Position numbers and translations under genes: made by a program
Notes under the pieces: generated by a model
The model's input: only the letters and a program-made list of their open reading frames with translations
What the model was told of the DNA's origin: nothing
Database searches by the model: none
In this document: piece after piece, positions 36,050-44,401 of the stretch
Position numbering within the stretch: position 1 is the first letter of the stretch
Layout: every line of letters begins with the position of its first letter
From: JADJPO01 sp963828555
GTDB lineage: Bacteria > Actinomycetota > Actinomycetes > Actinomycetales > Kineosporiaceae
Assembly (NCBI GenBank): GCA_963828555.1
Contig: CAWHEL010000002.1
Span: 496,001 to 560,000, forward strand
DNA length: 64,000 bases
Direction: 5' to 3'

Positions 36050-36820
36050 TCAGCGGGGAGGGAGTCTGATCGCGCCGTCCAGCCGGATGACTTCGCCGTT
36101 CAGCATGGCGTTCGAGACGATGTGCAGTACGAGAGCGGCGTACTCGGAGGGGCGGCCCAGCCGCGCCGGGTGGGGGGTCTGTTCGCCGAGCGACATGCGC
36201 GCCTCCTCGGGAAGCCCGGCCACCATCGGCGTGTCGAAGGTCCCCGGCGCGATGGTCACCACCCGGATCAGGGTGTGGGCCAGATCCCGAGCCACCGGCA
36301 GGGTGAGCCCGACGATCCCGCCCTTGGATGCAGCGTAGGCAGCCTGCCCGATCTGCCCGTCGAAGGCCGCCACCGAGGCGGTGTTCACGATCACGCCGCG
36401 CTCGCCGTCCACCGGCTCGGCGGCGGCGATCCGCTCGGCGGCCAGCCGGAGCACATTGAAGCTCCCGACCAGGTTGATGTTCACCACCCGGGCGAACACG
36501 TCCAGGGGGTGGACGCCCTTGCGCCCGAGCACCCGCACCGGCGGCGCGATCCCGGCACAGTTCACCGCCACCCGCAGCGTGCCCAGGCCGGCCGCCACGT
36601 CCAGCGCCACCGCGACGTCCGCCTCGCTGGTCACGTCGGTGGGGCTGAAGGCGGCCCGCTCCCCGAGCGAGGCGGCCAGCTCGGCCCCTGCCGACGCCGG
36701 CAGGTCCATGATCACAACTGCCAGGCCGGCCCGGTGCAGGGCCCGCGCAGTGGCCGCGCCGAGCCCCGAGGCTCCGCCGGCGACGACGGCGACCGCGCCG
36801 TCCAGGGTGTCCAGGTGCAT
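36050..36820 (-). CDS. Short-chain dehydrogenase, 3-hydroxyacyl-CoA dehydrogenase type 2-like
   Basis: 256 residues of classical SDR: cofactor motif GGASGLG near residue 15, NCAGIAPP, catalytic Ser in VNTASVAAFDGQ, and YAASK active-site Tyr/Lys. TIAPGTFDTPMVAGLPEEARMSLGEQTPHPARLGRPSEYA is characteristic of the type 2 3-hydroxyacyl-CoA dehydrogenase (HSD17B10-like) group, which oxidises acyl-CoA or steroid substrates with NAD. Start at 36820; a second ATG at 36829 is possible. It is divergent from the anti-sigma-like gene 54 bp away. Confidence 0.88.
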   Translation of the reverse strand: MHLDTLDGAVAVVAGGASGLGAATARALHRAGLAVVIMDLPASAGAELAASLGERAAFSPTDVTSEADVAVALDVAAGLGTLRVAVNCAGIAPPVRVLGRKGVHPLDVFARVVNINLVGSFNVLRLAAERIAAAEPVDGERGVIVNTASVAAFDGQIGQAAYAASKGGIVGLTLPVARDLAHTLIRVVTIAPGTFDTPMVAGLPEEARMSLGEQTPHPARLGRPSEYAALVLHIVSNAMLNGEVIRLDGAIRLPPR

Positions 36821-36874
36821 GACGGGCATCCTGCCAGTGTGGGGTGTTGCCGACAGCGTGCTGCTACCTGAATC

Positions 36875-37282
36875 ATGAACGAAATGGAGCGGGCCCGGCT
36901 CACCCTTCCCGCCCGGCCGGAGTCGGTCGGGCAGGCGCGGCAGTGGGTCGGTGAGGTCCTCGACGCCAACGGACTGATCCATCTGGTGGACACCGCCGCC
37001 CTGCTGGTCTCCGAACTGGTCACCAACGCCCTGCGCCACTCCAGCGGGCCCTACCAGGTGAGGGTCAGCCTCAGCCCGGCCAGTGCCACGATCTCGGTCA
37101 GCGACGGCGCCGGGGGAAGACCACACCGTCAGGGCCTCGCCGCCTCCACCCGGCCGGCGGACGAGGGCGAGCTGCCCGAGACCGGCCGCGGGCTGCTCCT
37201 GGTCGGCGCCCTGTCCGACGGATGGGGCTGGCAGGTCACCGCGAGCGGGAAGCGGGTCTGGTTCCGGCTGGACATCGGCTGA
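36875..37282 (+). CDS. HATPase_c protein, RsbW/SpoIIAB-type anti-sigma or regulatory kinase
   Basis: 135 residues with a GHKL ATP-binding fold: ARQWVGEVLDANGLIHLVDTAALLVSELVTNALRHS (N box), ISVSDGAGGRP (G1 box) and ETGRGLLLVGALSDGWGW (G2 box), ending VWFRLDIG. Streptomyces-type genomes carry many of these; they act as anti-sigma factors or Ser/Thr kinases toward anti-anti-sigma proteins. No partner sigma or STAS gene is adjacent. The ATG at 36875 is the only reasonable start. Confidence 0.88.
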   Translation: MNEMERARLTLPARPESVGQARQWVGEVLDANGLIHLVDTAALLVSELVTNALRHSSGPYQVRVSLSPASATISVSDGAGGRPHRQGLAASTRPADEGELPETGRGLLLVGALSDGWGWQVTASGKRVWFRLDIG

Positions 37283-37292
37283 CCCGCTTGGG

Positions 37293-37958
37293 TCAGTGCA
37301 TCGCCCTGAGCCGGGAGGTCTCGGCCAGGGAGCGCACGGTCTGCTGATCGCGCACCTCCAGTCGGGTCACCAGGGCGAGCAGCACCTCGGCGGTGGTCAG
37401 GGCGTCACCCAGGGCATGGTGGGGGGTGTGCACCGGCAGCCCGAGGTCCAGGGCCAGGCGCTCCAGGCTCGGTTCGGTGTCCTCCGAGCCGGACGGCGCG
37501 AGGCCCGTCTCCCGGGCCAGCGCCGCCGTGTCCAGGATCGGGCCGTCCAGGCGCAGCTCACGGGTCCTGAACGCCCGGTTCAGGAAGGCCCGCTCCACCC
37601 AGGCCGCGTGCGCGACCAGCGCCCGACCGCGCATCATCTCGGCCAGCGCCTCGGCGCACTCTGACAGCGGGGGCGCATTGGCCAGCTCGGCGGAGGTCAG
37701 CGCGTGCACCGTCAGCGCCCCCTCGCTGACCGGTCGGGTCGGCTTGACCAGTCCGTACAGGCAGCTGCGGGCCACGATCCTGCCGCTGCGGACCAGCACC
37801 GCCCCGTAGGAGACGATGTCGTCGTGGCGCAGGTCCATGCCGGTCGCCTCCAGGTCGACCACGCAGAACTCGGCCTCCCGCCACGGGCGCTCCAGCGCCG
37901 CCCAGCCCGGCACCGAGGTCTTGCCGGATCGGCCCATCAGCCGGCCCAGCAGACTCAT
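37293..37958 (-). CDS. DEDDh-type 3'-5' exonuclease (DnaQ-like)
   Basis: 221 residues: motif I FCVVDLEATGMD, motif II around LVAHAAWVERAFL, and motif III HHALGDALTTAEVL, giving the DEDDh metal-binding set of proofreading-type exonucleases. The motif I spacing (DLEATG) is standard. Its ATG overlaps the stop of the upstream cNMP/CBS/DUF294 gene (ATGA), and this pair recurs together in actinobacteria and proteobacteria. It may trim RNA or DNA ends in a nucleotide-signalling context; the exact substrate is unknown. Confidence 0.9.
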   Translation of the reverse strand: MSLLGRLMGRSGKTSVPGWAALERPWREAEFCVVDLEATGMDLRHDDIVSYGAVLVRSGRIVARSCLYGLVKPTRPVSEGALTVHALTSAELANAPPLSECAEALAEMMRGRALVAHAAWVERAFLNRAFRTRELRLDGPILDTAALARETGLAPSGSEDTEPSLERLALDLGLPVHTPHHALGDALTTAEVLLALVTRLEVRDQQTVRSLAETSRLRAMH

Positions 37959-39796
37959 CGACCCACGCCCGGGATGTGTCCCTGCCAGTGCGACTCCAAC
38001 CGGCCCTGCACGCTCGCGATGGCCCGGAAGGACTCCCTCAGATGCCGCCGGGTCAACGAGTCCAGACGCCCGGGTGAGATGTAGGTCGAGACCTGGGCGC
38101 CGGCCCGGATCGCGTCCACCTCCATCTCCAGGAGCAGCCCGTAGATCTGCTCATGCGCCCCGATCAGGGTCTCGCTCTCGTCCTCGCTGAGCAGTTCGAC
38201 CTCCGCTGCCCGACGCAGCCGCTCCGGCGTCGTCCCCCGCGTGTCACCGGTGACCACCGCCGACCACCGCCCCAGCGAGGTGACGGGCCGCAACCCGCCC
38301 CGCTTGAGGTTGAGCTGGCCGCGGTGCTCCCCCGAGTGCTCGACCACGAAATCACGGACGAAGCCGGTCGGCGGTCGCGACGAGAGCGTGTAGTCCAGCA
38401 GCGCCTTGAGGAACTGCGGCGTCCGGGTGGTGGACATCATCCGGTCGGTGACACCCGACCCCAGCCCGCTCACCGTCACCGGGCGGCTGTCGGCCAACAT
38501 GGTGGAGAGCAGCAGGGCACTGTCCTGCCCGGCGTCGCGGATCCAGCCTGTGGTGGCCGCGTTCCAGTCGGTCAGGGACCGGCCGAAGCGCACGGTGTCG
38601 GCGTTCGCGCCGTCCGGGCAGCGGCACAGCCCCGCCTTCTCCATGTCGTCCAGCACCACGGACGCCGCCCGCCGCACCAGGGCGCTGATGTCGCGCCCGC
38701 CCTCCGGCGGGTCGGCCCAGACCAGGGCGGTGTCGACGTCTGAGGTGGGCAGGACCTCTCGCCGCGCCAGTGACCCGAGCACCAGCCACGAACAGTCCAC
38801 CCCGACATCCATCGGGCTCAGCACCAGCAACCGGCGCATCACCGAATCCAGCACGGCCGACAGCAGGCCGCCGATCCGCACCGGCGGCACGCCCGCGTCG
38901 AACAGCTCGACCGCCGTCCCGGGCAGCAGGGCGACCGCGTGGGCCAGGTCGGCGAGGCTTCCGGCCGAGTCGATCGCCGCCCGGACCACCAGGGGGTCAC
39001 GCACCTCGGCCGAGGCCAGATCGACCACCCGGACGACGCCCGAGGGGCGTTCGGCCGAGTCGGTGAGGATCAGGTGGTGCACGCCGCGCTCGACCATCAC
39101 CAGGAAGGCCGTCGCCAGCGGGGTGTCCTCGGGCACGGTGAGGGCGGGCCGGGTGGCGAGCCGGCCGACGTCGTCCCGCGGCGACACCGAGCCGGTGCCG
39201 GCGGCGGACCGGAAATCAGCGTCGGTGACCACGCCGAAACCATCCGCGAAGGTCACCACGGCACAGGACTGGCGCTCCTGCCCGATCCGGGTGGCCGCCT
39301 CCGCGACCGTCGTCGTGGCGGGGCACACCACCAACGAGCGGGCGTACCGGCTGACCGGCACCAGCGCGCGGTCCCGCAGCCCGGTGGGGTGCGCCGAGAC
39401 CCGGGGCCGGGTCACCAGCGCCCCGTAGGCGGCGAACCGCAACCGGTCGGGCCGCTGCAGCACCCCTTGAGGGTCGTCCAGCCGGTACAGCAGGCAGTCC
39501 TCGGACGCCGTGACCGACAGCGTGGGCTTCTCGCCGCTGAACAGCGAGACCTGCCCGAAGGTGTCCCCGACGTGCAGCTGATCGACCAGGCGGCCCCTGT
39601 CGAGCACCTCAACGGACCCGGTGCGCACCACCCAGAGGTGGCTGAGCGCATCGTCTCCCGCGGAGACGATGGCCGCACCTGCCGGGAAGTACTCCGCCTC
39701 GATCGACTCGGCGAGCCGCTCCAGGTCGTCCAGGTCGAGGGCGTCGTACGGGGGCTGCCCGCCGAGGAAGTCGACGAACTCCTTCACGCCCGCCAT
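37955..39796 (-). CDS. cNMP-binding/CBS/DUF294 putative nucleotidyltransferase
   Basis: 613 residues in GlnD-like signal-protein order. A cyclic-nucleotide-binding domain (about 15-115, VVRTGSVEVLDRG, GDTFGQVSLFSG) is followed by a CBS pair (about 150-275, CPATTTVAEAATRI and VPEDTPLATAFLVMVERGVHHLIL). Next come the DUF294 nucleotidyltransferase core (GSLARREVLPTSDVDTALVW) and the DUF294 C-terminal helical domain. It probably senses a nucleotide and modifies an unknown target. The exonuclease gene is coupled downstream. Two hairpins lie between its start and bldC. Confidence 0.9.
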   Translation of the reverse strand: MAGVKEFVDFLGGQPPYDALDLDDLERLAESIEAEYFPAGAAIVSAGDDALSHLWVVRTGSVEVLDRGRLVDQLHVGDTFGQVSLFSGEKPTLSVTASEDCLLYRLDDPQGVLQRPDRLRFAAYGALVTRPRVSAHPTGLRDRALVPVSRYARSLVVCPATTTVAEAATRIGQERQSCAVVTFADGFGVVTDADFRSAAGTGSVSPRDDVGRLATRPALTVPEDTPLATAFLVMVERGVHHLILTDSAERPSGVVRVVDLASAEVRDPLVVRAAIDSAGSLADLAHAVALLPGTAVELFDAGVPPVRIGGLLSAVLDSVMRRLLVLSPMDVGVDCSWLVLGSLARREVLPTSDVDTALVWADPPEGGRDISALVRRAASVVLDDMEKAGLCRCPDGANADTVRFGRSLTDWNAATTGWIRDAGQDSALLLSTMLADSRPVTVSGLGSGVTDRMMSTTRTPQFLKALLDYTLSSRPPTGFVRDFVVEHSGEHRGQLNLKRGGLRPVTSLGRWSAVVTGDTRGTTPERLRRAAEVELLSEDESETLIGAHEQIYGLLLEMEVDAIRAGAQVSTYISPGRLDSLTRRHLRESFRAIASVQGRLESHWQGHIPGVGR

Positions 39797-39840
39797 TGGG
39801 CCAGGCCCGGCGGAGCCGGGTCAAGCGAGCGCGCCGGACG

Positions 39841-39878
39841 GTGCCCTGGGCGCGCCGGGCGGGCGGGCCACAGGGCAC
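39841..39878 (-). terminator. Hairpin downstream of bldC (distal)
   Basis: GTGCCCTG at 39841-39848 pairs with CAGGGCAC at 39871-39878 over a GC-rich loop. It follows the stronger hairpin at 39879-39919 on the minus strand, so bldC transcripts meet two stem-loops in tandem before the DUF294 gene. Confidence 0.5.
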
Positions 39879-39919
39879 ACGCAGCAATGCCGCCTCCCCA
39901 TGGGGAAGCGGCACTGCGT
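39879..39919 (-). terminator. Terminator of bldC
   Basis: ACGCAG/CTGCGT, then TGCCGC/GCGGCA and CCCC/GGGG stack into one long interrupted stem with an AT loop, 37 bp past the bldC stop. There is no T-run, as is usual in this genome type. Confidence 0.7.
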
Positions 39920-39955
39920 TCGACCTCGGGGCGTCCTGGCCGGTCGCCCCGGGGA

Positions 39956-40165
39956 TCAGCCTTCGTCGACCCGCTGCTGGGGGATGCCTGCGAGCAGCGC
40001 GCGGACCTCGGATTCCCGGTAGCGGCGGTGACCACCGAGGGTGCGGATCGAGGACAGCTTGCCTGCCTTGGCCCAGCGGGTGACCGTCTTCGGGTCCACG
40101 CGGAACAGAGCTGCGACCTCGGCCGGCGTGAGCAACGGCTCGGCGTCGGGCGAACGGGTGGTCAT
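39956..40165 (-). CDS. bldC: BldC-type MerR-like developmental regulator
   Basis: 69 residues, almost all one winged helix-turn-helix: EPLLTPAEVAALFRVDPKTVTRWAKAGKLSSIRTLGGHRRYRESEVRALLAG. This is the BldC family, single-domain MerR relatives that bind direct repeats cooperatively and control development or stress genes in actinobacteria. The ATG at 40165 has GGAGGA 4 bases upstream. The gene is monocistronic with strong terminators downstream and a long upstream region shared divergently with the DUF3073 gene. Confidence 0.95.
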   Translation of the reverse strand: MTTRSPDAEPLLTPAEVAALFRVDPKTVTRWAKAGKLSSIRTLGGHRRYRESEVRALLAGIPQQRVDEG

Positions 40166-40737
40166 GTGATCCTCCAGGAACAGGGGCGGGTAACCCCCGA
40201 TGAGTTACATCCTGCACTTTGACACGGGCGCCGCGTACCACTTCCGCTAGATATCAGCCGTTCGACGGAAGGAACGCCCATTTGGAGTACTTCGGGTAGT
40301 TGTGAGACGACAGAACGTCGCAGATCAGACATGCGCCACCCCCGCCGACAACGTTGCCGATCGGAACAAGACTGATGTTAGCGGCGTGGAGGCCCTTTCC
40401 GGGCGATGTGCGGCTTTGACGAACAATCTCCACCCTATGGGGGATACCCCGGGTGGGCCGATCCGCCGGGTCGCCCCACCCCCGCCCCCACCCCGCCCCC
40501 CACCGCCGCCCTCCGCCCTCCGCCCCGGAACGTCGAGTGGTCGATTCAGCCCGGTTCTCGCGTATCGAACGGGGCCGAATGGACCACTCGGCAGGCGCGG
40601 TTGGGCCGTCCCCGCGGGCCGGGATGCCAGCGGGGCGGGTAACGATGTACCGTTACGGACACGAGACGATGCTGACCAACATCCGGGGCCCCGCCATGGG
40701 CGCCTGCCCCGGATCGATGTATGAGGGGGTCGACGCC
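40166..40737. promoter_or_regulatory. 572-bp intergenic region between bldC and the DUF3073 gene
   Basis: No convincing gene is present. The region holds the divergent promoters of bldC and the DUF3073 gene. It also has a strongly C-rich, purine-poor tract at about 40478-40528 and a perfect inverted repeat GTAACG-N6-CGTTAC at 40639-40656, about 80 bp before the DUF3073 start. A 78-codon reading frame at 40406 spans the C-rich tract but has no family similarity and a poor ribosome site. Confidence 0.6.
40639..40656. promoter_or_regulatory. Inverted repeat GTAACG-N6-CGTTAC upstream of the DUF3073 gene
   Basis: Perfect 6-bp arms around ATGTAC, which is close to palindromic itself. It lies about 80 bp before the ATG and may be a regulator site. 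The cognate protein is unknown. Confidence 0.4.
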
Positions 40738-40992
40738 ATGGGGCGCGGCCGTCAGAAGGCCAAGCAGACGAAGGTTGCTCGGCAGCTGAAGTACTTCAGC
40801 CCGAACACCGACTACACGGCCCTCCAGCGGGAGCTCGCGGGCTCCCCCGGCCACGCCGAAGGCCACTCTGCGGAATCGGACGACGAGTTCGAGCAGGACG
40901 ACTCGTTCGATGACGAATTGGGCGACGACGAGGACGACGACGGCGACGAGGACGACGAGTACGCCGGCTGGACGGCCGGCGGCAGTCACTGA
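40738..40992 (+). CDS. DUF3073 small acidic-tailed protein
   Basis: 84 residues. The invariant DUF3073 head MGRGRQKAKQTKVARQLKYF, followed by SPNTDYTALQRELAG, is complete, and the tail is strongly acidic with about twenty Asp/Glu. The basic head and acidic tail suggest binding to nucleic acid or another basic partner; the function is unknown. The family is nearly universal in actinobacteria and usually lies beside purM/purF and bldC, as here. ATG at 40738 follows GAGGGGG at good spacing. Confidence 0.93.
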   Translation: MGRGRQKAKQTKVARQLKYFSPNTDYTALQRELAGSPGHAEGHSAESDDEFEQDDSFDDELGDDEDDDGDEDDEYAGWTAGGSH

Positions 40993-41046
40993 GTCGACGA
41001 CACCTCTGACACCCACCTGATCTGGCCCGTGGCGTCCGCCGCGGGT

Positions 41047-42159
41047 TCAGCGGGGGTGTTCTCCCACCAGCTGCACGGATCCGCCGTCCACGCCCTTGGC
41101 ACCCTGGACGATCGGTCCCTGCGGCGACGGGCCGGGCTCGCGCACCTCGCCCAGGACCCAGGCGGGCACGCCGCGCTCGGCCAGCCGGGTGAGGGCCTGA
41201 TCGGCCACCTCCGGCGCCACCACCGCAGCCATGCCGACACCCATGTTGAGCGTGCGCTCCAGGTCGGCGACGGGTACCCGGCCGAGCCGCTGCACCAGGT
41301 GGAAGATGGGGGCCGGGGTCCAGCTCGCCCGGTGCACGGTGGCCAGCAGTCCGCGCGGCAGCACCCGGGCCAGGTTCGCGGCCAGCCCGCCACCGGTGAC
41401 GTGCGTGAGCGCATGCAATCCGGTACCGAGGTGCGCGGCCAGATCGACCAGGTCGGCGGCGTACACCCGGGTGGGTTCCAGCAGTTCCTCGCCGACGGTG
41501 CGGCCCAGGTCCTCGACCTGACGCTGGTAGTCCCAGCCCGAGGCGGCGAAGACGCGGCGCACCAACGAGTAGCCGTTGGCGTGCAGCCCCGAGGAGGCCA
41601 TGGCCAGGATCACATCACCCGAGGCGACCCGGTGCGGGCCGAGCAGCGCGTCGGCCTCGACCACCCCGACGGCCGCCCCCGCCAGGTCGTACTCGCCCGG
41701 CTCGAGCAGCCCCGGGTGCTCCGCGGTCTCCCCGCCCGCCAGCGCGCAGCCCGCGCGCTCGCACGCCGCCGCGATCCCACCGACGATGGCCGCGATCCGC
41801 TCCGGTACCACCCGGCCGCAGGCGATGTAGTCGGTCATGAACAGCGGCCTGGCACCACTGACCACGATGTCGTCGACCACCATGGCGACCAGGTCGATCC
41901 CGACCGTGTCGTGCATGTCCAAGGCCTGCGCCACGGCGACCTTGGTGCCCACTCCGTCGGTGCTGGTGGCCAGGAGCGGACGGCGGTACTCGCGAAGGGC
42001 GCTGGCGTCGACCAGCCCGGCGAAGCCGCCGATCCCGCCCAGGACCGGAGTGAGCGCCCCGAGATGGGTGCGGGCCACGGCCGCCTTCATCAGTTCGACG
42101 GCACGATCCCCGGCATCGACGTCGACCCCGGCGCCGGCGTAGGTGATCGGCTCGCTCAC
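41047..42159 (-). CDS. purM: Phosphoribosylformylglycinamidine cyclo-ligase (AIR synthetase)
   Basis: 370 residues, the full AIR synthetase, which closes the imidazole ring from FGAM and ATP in purine synthesis. Landmarks: ITYAGAGVDVDAGDRAVELMK, LLATSTDGVGTKVAVA, VDDIVVSGARPLFMTDYIACG, ALAGGETAEHPG, SSGLHANGYSLVR, and HVTGGGLAANLARVLP. The GTG start overlaps the purF stop (GTGA, 42156-42159), so the two are co-translated. It is convergent with the DUF3073 gene. Confidence 0.97.
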   Translation of the reverse strand: MSEPITYAGAGVDVDAGDRAVELMKAAVARTHLGALTPVLGGIGGFAGLVDASALREYRRPLLATSTDGVGTKVAVAQALDMHDTVGIDLVAMVVDDIVVSGARPLFMTDYIACGRVVPERIAAIVGGIAAACERAGCALAGGETAEHPGLLEPGEYDLAGAAVGVVEADALLGPHRVASGDVILAMASSGLHANGYSLVRRVFAASGWDYQRQVEDLGRTVGEELLEPTRVYAADLVDLAAHLGTGLHALTHVTGGGLAANLARVLPRGLLATVHRASWTPAPIFHLVQRLGRVPVADLERTLNMGVGMAAVVAPEVADQALTRLAERGVPAWVLGEVREPGPSPQGPIVQGAKGVDGGSVQLVGEHPR

Positions 42160-43607
42160 GACGCCGTCGCCGTCGGGGTCAGGACCAACGGCAGTTCGGG
42201 CTGTTCCAGAGCATGCTTGCCCAGGGCCGCCTCGTCGGACAGTGCGACCGGGTACTCACCGGTGAAGCAGGCGGTGCACAGGCGCTCCCGCGGCTGGCCG
42301 GTGGCCCCGACCATCGAGTCCAGCGAGATGTAGCCGAGAGTGTCGGCACCGATGCTCTTGCGCACCTCGTCCACGGTCAGGCCGCTGGCCACCAGCTCGG
42401 CCCGGGTGGCGAAGTCGATGCCGTAGAAGCAGGGCCAGGTCACCGGGGCGCTGGAGATCCGCACGTGCACCTCGGCGGCGCCGGCCTCGTGCAGCATCCT
42501 GATCAGGGCCCGCTGGGTGTTGCCGCGCACGATCGAGTCGTCCACCACGACCAGCCGCTTGCCCGCGATCACCTCGCGTAAAGGGTTGAGCTTGAGCCGG
42601 ATCCCGAGCTGGCGAATGGTCTGGCTGGGCTGGATGAAGGTGCGCCCGACGTAGGCGTTCTTGACCAGGCCCTGCCCGTAGGGGATGCCGGACTCCTGGG
42701 CGTAGCCCACGGCCGCGGGGGTTCCCGATTCGGGTACCGGGATCACCAGGTCGGCCTCGACCGGGTGTTCCCGGGCCAGCCGGCGGCCCATCTCCACCCG
42801 GGCGGCGTGCACCGCCCGACCGACGATGGTCGTGTCCGGACGGGCCAGGTACACGTACTCGAAGACACAGCCGGTGGGCGTCGCCAGGGCGAACCGGCTC
42901 GAGCGCAGGCCGTCGGCGTCGATCGCGATCAGCTCGCCCGGCTCCACCTCGCGCACGAAGGAGGCACCCACGATGTCCAGGCCGGCGGTCTCGCTGGCCA
43001 CCACCCACCCGCGCTCCAGCCGCCCCAGCACCAGCGGGTGGATGCCGTTCGCGTCCCGGGCGGCGTACAGGGTCTGCTCGTCCATGAAGACCAGGCTGAA
43101 CGCCCCACGCAGGTGTGGCAGCACCTCGAGGGCGGTGGACTGCAGGCTCTGACCGCCGTTGCCAGCCAGCAGCGCGGTGATCAGCGCGGTGTCCGTGGTG
43201 TTGCCGCGGGCCAGCTCACCCCCGGCGTCGCCGTCCGGGGTGTCCCCGTCGAGCCGCACGGCCCATTCGCGCAGCTCGAAGGTGTTGACCAGGTTTCCGT
43301 TGTGGGCCAGGGCCACCGTGCCGACGCTGGTGGCGCCGAGCGTGGGCTGGGCGTTCTCCCAGGTGGACCCGCCGGTGGTCGAGTAGCGGCAGTGGCCGAC
43401 GGCCATCTGGCCGGTCAGCGAGCGCAGCGCCGTCTCGTCGAAGACCTGCGCGACCAGCCCGATGTCCTTGTAGACCAGGATCTGGCTGCCGTTGCTCACC
43501 GCGATGCCGGCGGCCTCCTGGCCCCGGTGCTGCAGCGCGTACAGGCCGTAGTAGGCAAGCTTGGCGACCTCTTCACCCGGGGCCCAGACCCCGAAGACAC
43601 CGCACAC
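42156..43607 (-). CDS. purF: Amidophosphoribosyltransferase
   Basis: 483 residues; catalyses the first committed step of purine synthesis. It begins MCGVFGVWAPGEE, so the N-terminal nucleophile Cys is directly exposed after Met removal. The propeptide common in relatives is absent here, because the frame is closed by a TGA 30 bp upstream. The glutaminase part contains HRGQEAAG and HNGNLVN, and the PRPP site is LVVVDDSIVRGNTQ. Cysteines at WPCFYG and CTAC match the iron-sulfur ligands of the Bacillus-type enzyme. The GTG start has GGGAGA upstream. Confidence 0.96.
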   Translation of the reverse strand: MCGVFGVWAPGEEVAKLAYYGLYALQHRGQEAAGIAVSNGSQILVYKDIGLVAQVFDETALRSLTGQMAVGHCRYSTTGGSTWENAQPTLGATSVGTVALAHNGNLVNTFELREWAVRLDGDTPDGDAGGELARGNTTDTALITALLAGNGGQSLQSTALEVLPHLRGAFSLVFMDEQTLYAARDANGIHPLVLGRLERGWVVASETAGLDIVGASFVREVEPGELIAIDADGLRSSRFALATPTGCVFEYVYLARPDTTIVGRAVHAARVEMGRRLAREHPVEADLVIPVPESGTPAAVGYAQESGIPYGQGLVKNAYVGRTFIQPSQTIRQLGIRLKLNPLREVIAGKRLVVVDDSIVRGNTQRALIRMLHEAGAAEVHVRISSAPVTWPCFYGIDFATRAELVASGLTVDEVRKSIGADTLGYISLDSMVGATGQPRERLCTACFTGEYPVALSDEAALGKHALEQPELPLVLTPTATAS

Positions 43608-43637
43608 ATGAGGAAGTCTCCCACACCCGCCCGTGGG

Positions 43638-43955
43638 TCAGCCGCGCCGGTGGCTGCGCCGATCCGCGAGCAGCGCCAGCCCGGCGCCGACGAGTCCGCC
43701 GATCATGCCGGCGACCACGGCCAGATAGCCGACGGCGGCCACGGTACTGATCTTCAGTCCTTCGGGCTGTCGCAGGAGCACGAAGACCGCACCGATCACC
43801 AACCCGAGCAGGGCTCCGGTGACGGCGAAGCGGCCGAAGCGTGGCGCCGTCCGCAGCTGCACCTGGACCGGGGCGGCCGGGTTCGGCGTCGGGGCCGGGG
43901 GTGATGCCGGGACCGCGCCGTCCGGGTCGCCGGTCTGGGGAGTCTGCTCGGTCAC
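43638..43955 (-). CDS. Small membrane protein next to purF
   Basis: About 105 residues: a Pro/Thr-rich N-terminus (TEQTPQTGDPDGAVPASPPAPTP), then FGRFAVTGALLGLVIGAVFVLL and a second membrane segment VAAVGYLAVVAGMIGGLVGAGLALLADRR. It is an actinobacterial two-pass protein of unknown function, usually found beside purF and a sterol-carrier-like gene. GTG at 43955 is preferred; GTG at 43964 is possible. Confidence 0.8.
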   Translation of the reverse strand: MTEQTPQTGDPDGAVPASPPAPTPNPAAPVQVQLRTAPRFGRFAVTGALLGLVIGAVFVLLRQPEGLKISTVAAVGYLAVVAGMIGGLVGAGLALLADRRSHRRG

Positions 43956-43965
43956 GGTGCCCACC

Positions 43966-44340
43966 CTATTTCCCGCCGGCCAGCAGTGGCAGCAGCCCGG
44001 ACAGGTCCGAGCGCTCGCCACTGGCCAGCAGCCTGCCCTGGGCTACGGCCTCGGCCCACGACGTGCTGCCGGTGGCCAGTTCGAGCCAGCAGGCGGCATC
44101 GGTCTGCACGACGTTCGGCGGGGTGCCCCTGGTGTGCCGGGGGCCGGCCAGGCACTGCACCACCCCGAACGGGGGCACCCGAACCTCGCAGGTGCCGCCC
44201 GGATGGCGCACCGACAGCTCCTCCAGGGTGTAGCGGACGGCGACGCCCAGCGTGGCGCGCTCGGCGTCCGACGGGTCCGCGGCCCAGGACCGGACGGCGT
44301 CGCGGCCGGCCTCGACCGGGGTGCGGCGGCGGGGTGGCAT
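43966..44340 (-). CDS. Sterol-carrier (SCP-2)-like family protein
   Basis: 124 residues: RRTPVEAGRDAVRSWAADPSDAERATLGVAVRYTLEELSVRHPGGTCEVRVPPFGVVQCLAGPRHTRGTPPNVVQTDAACWLELATG. This matches the actinobacterial sterol-carrier family proteins adjacent to purF. The role is unknown; lipid binding is inferred from the family name only. It is followed by the two-pass membrane protein 10 bp downstream on the same strand. Confidence 0.85.
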   Translation of the reverse strand: MPPRRRTPVEAGRDAVRSWAADPSDAERATLGVAVRYTLEELSVRHPGGTCEVRVPPFGVVQCLAGPRHTRGTPPNVVQTDAACWLELATGSTSWAEAVAQGRLLASGERSDLSGLLPLLAGGK

Positions 44341-44401
44341 GTGCCCAGCCTCGCATCCACGGCCCTTCCGGTGGCCTGGCCGGACCGATTAGGTCTGAAG
44401 G

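Noticed and set aside
40406..40642. 78-codon plus-strand reading frame upstream of the DUF3073 gene
   Set aside because: Mostly Pro/Thr/Arg from a C-rich tract, with no family match and a poorly spaced ribosome site.
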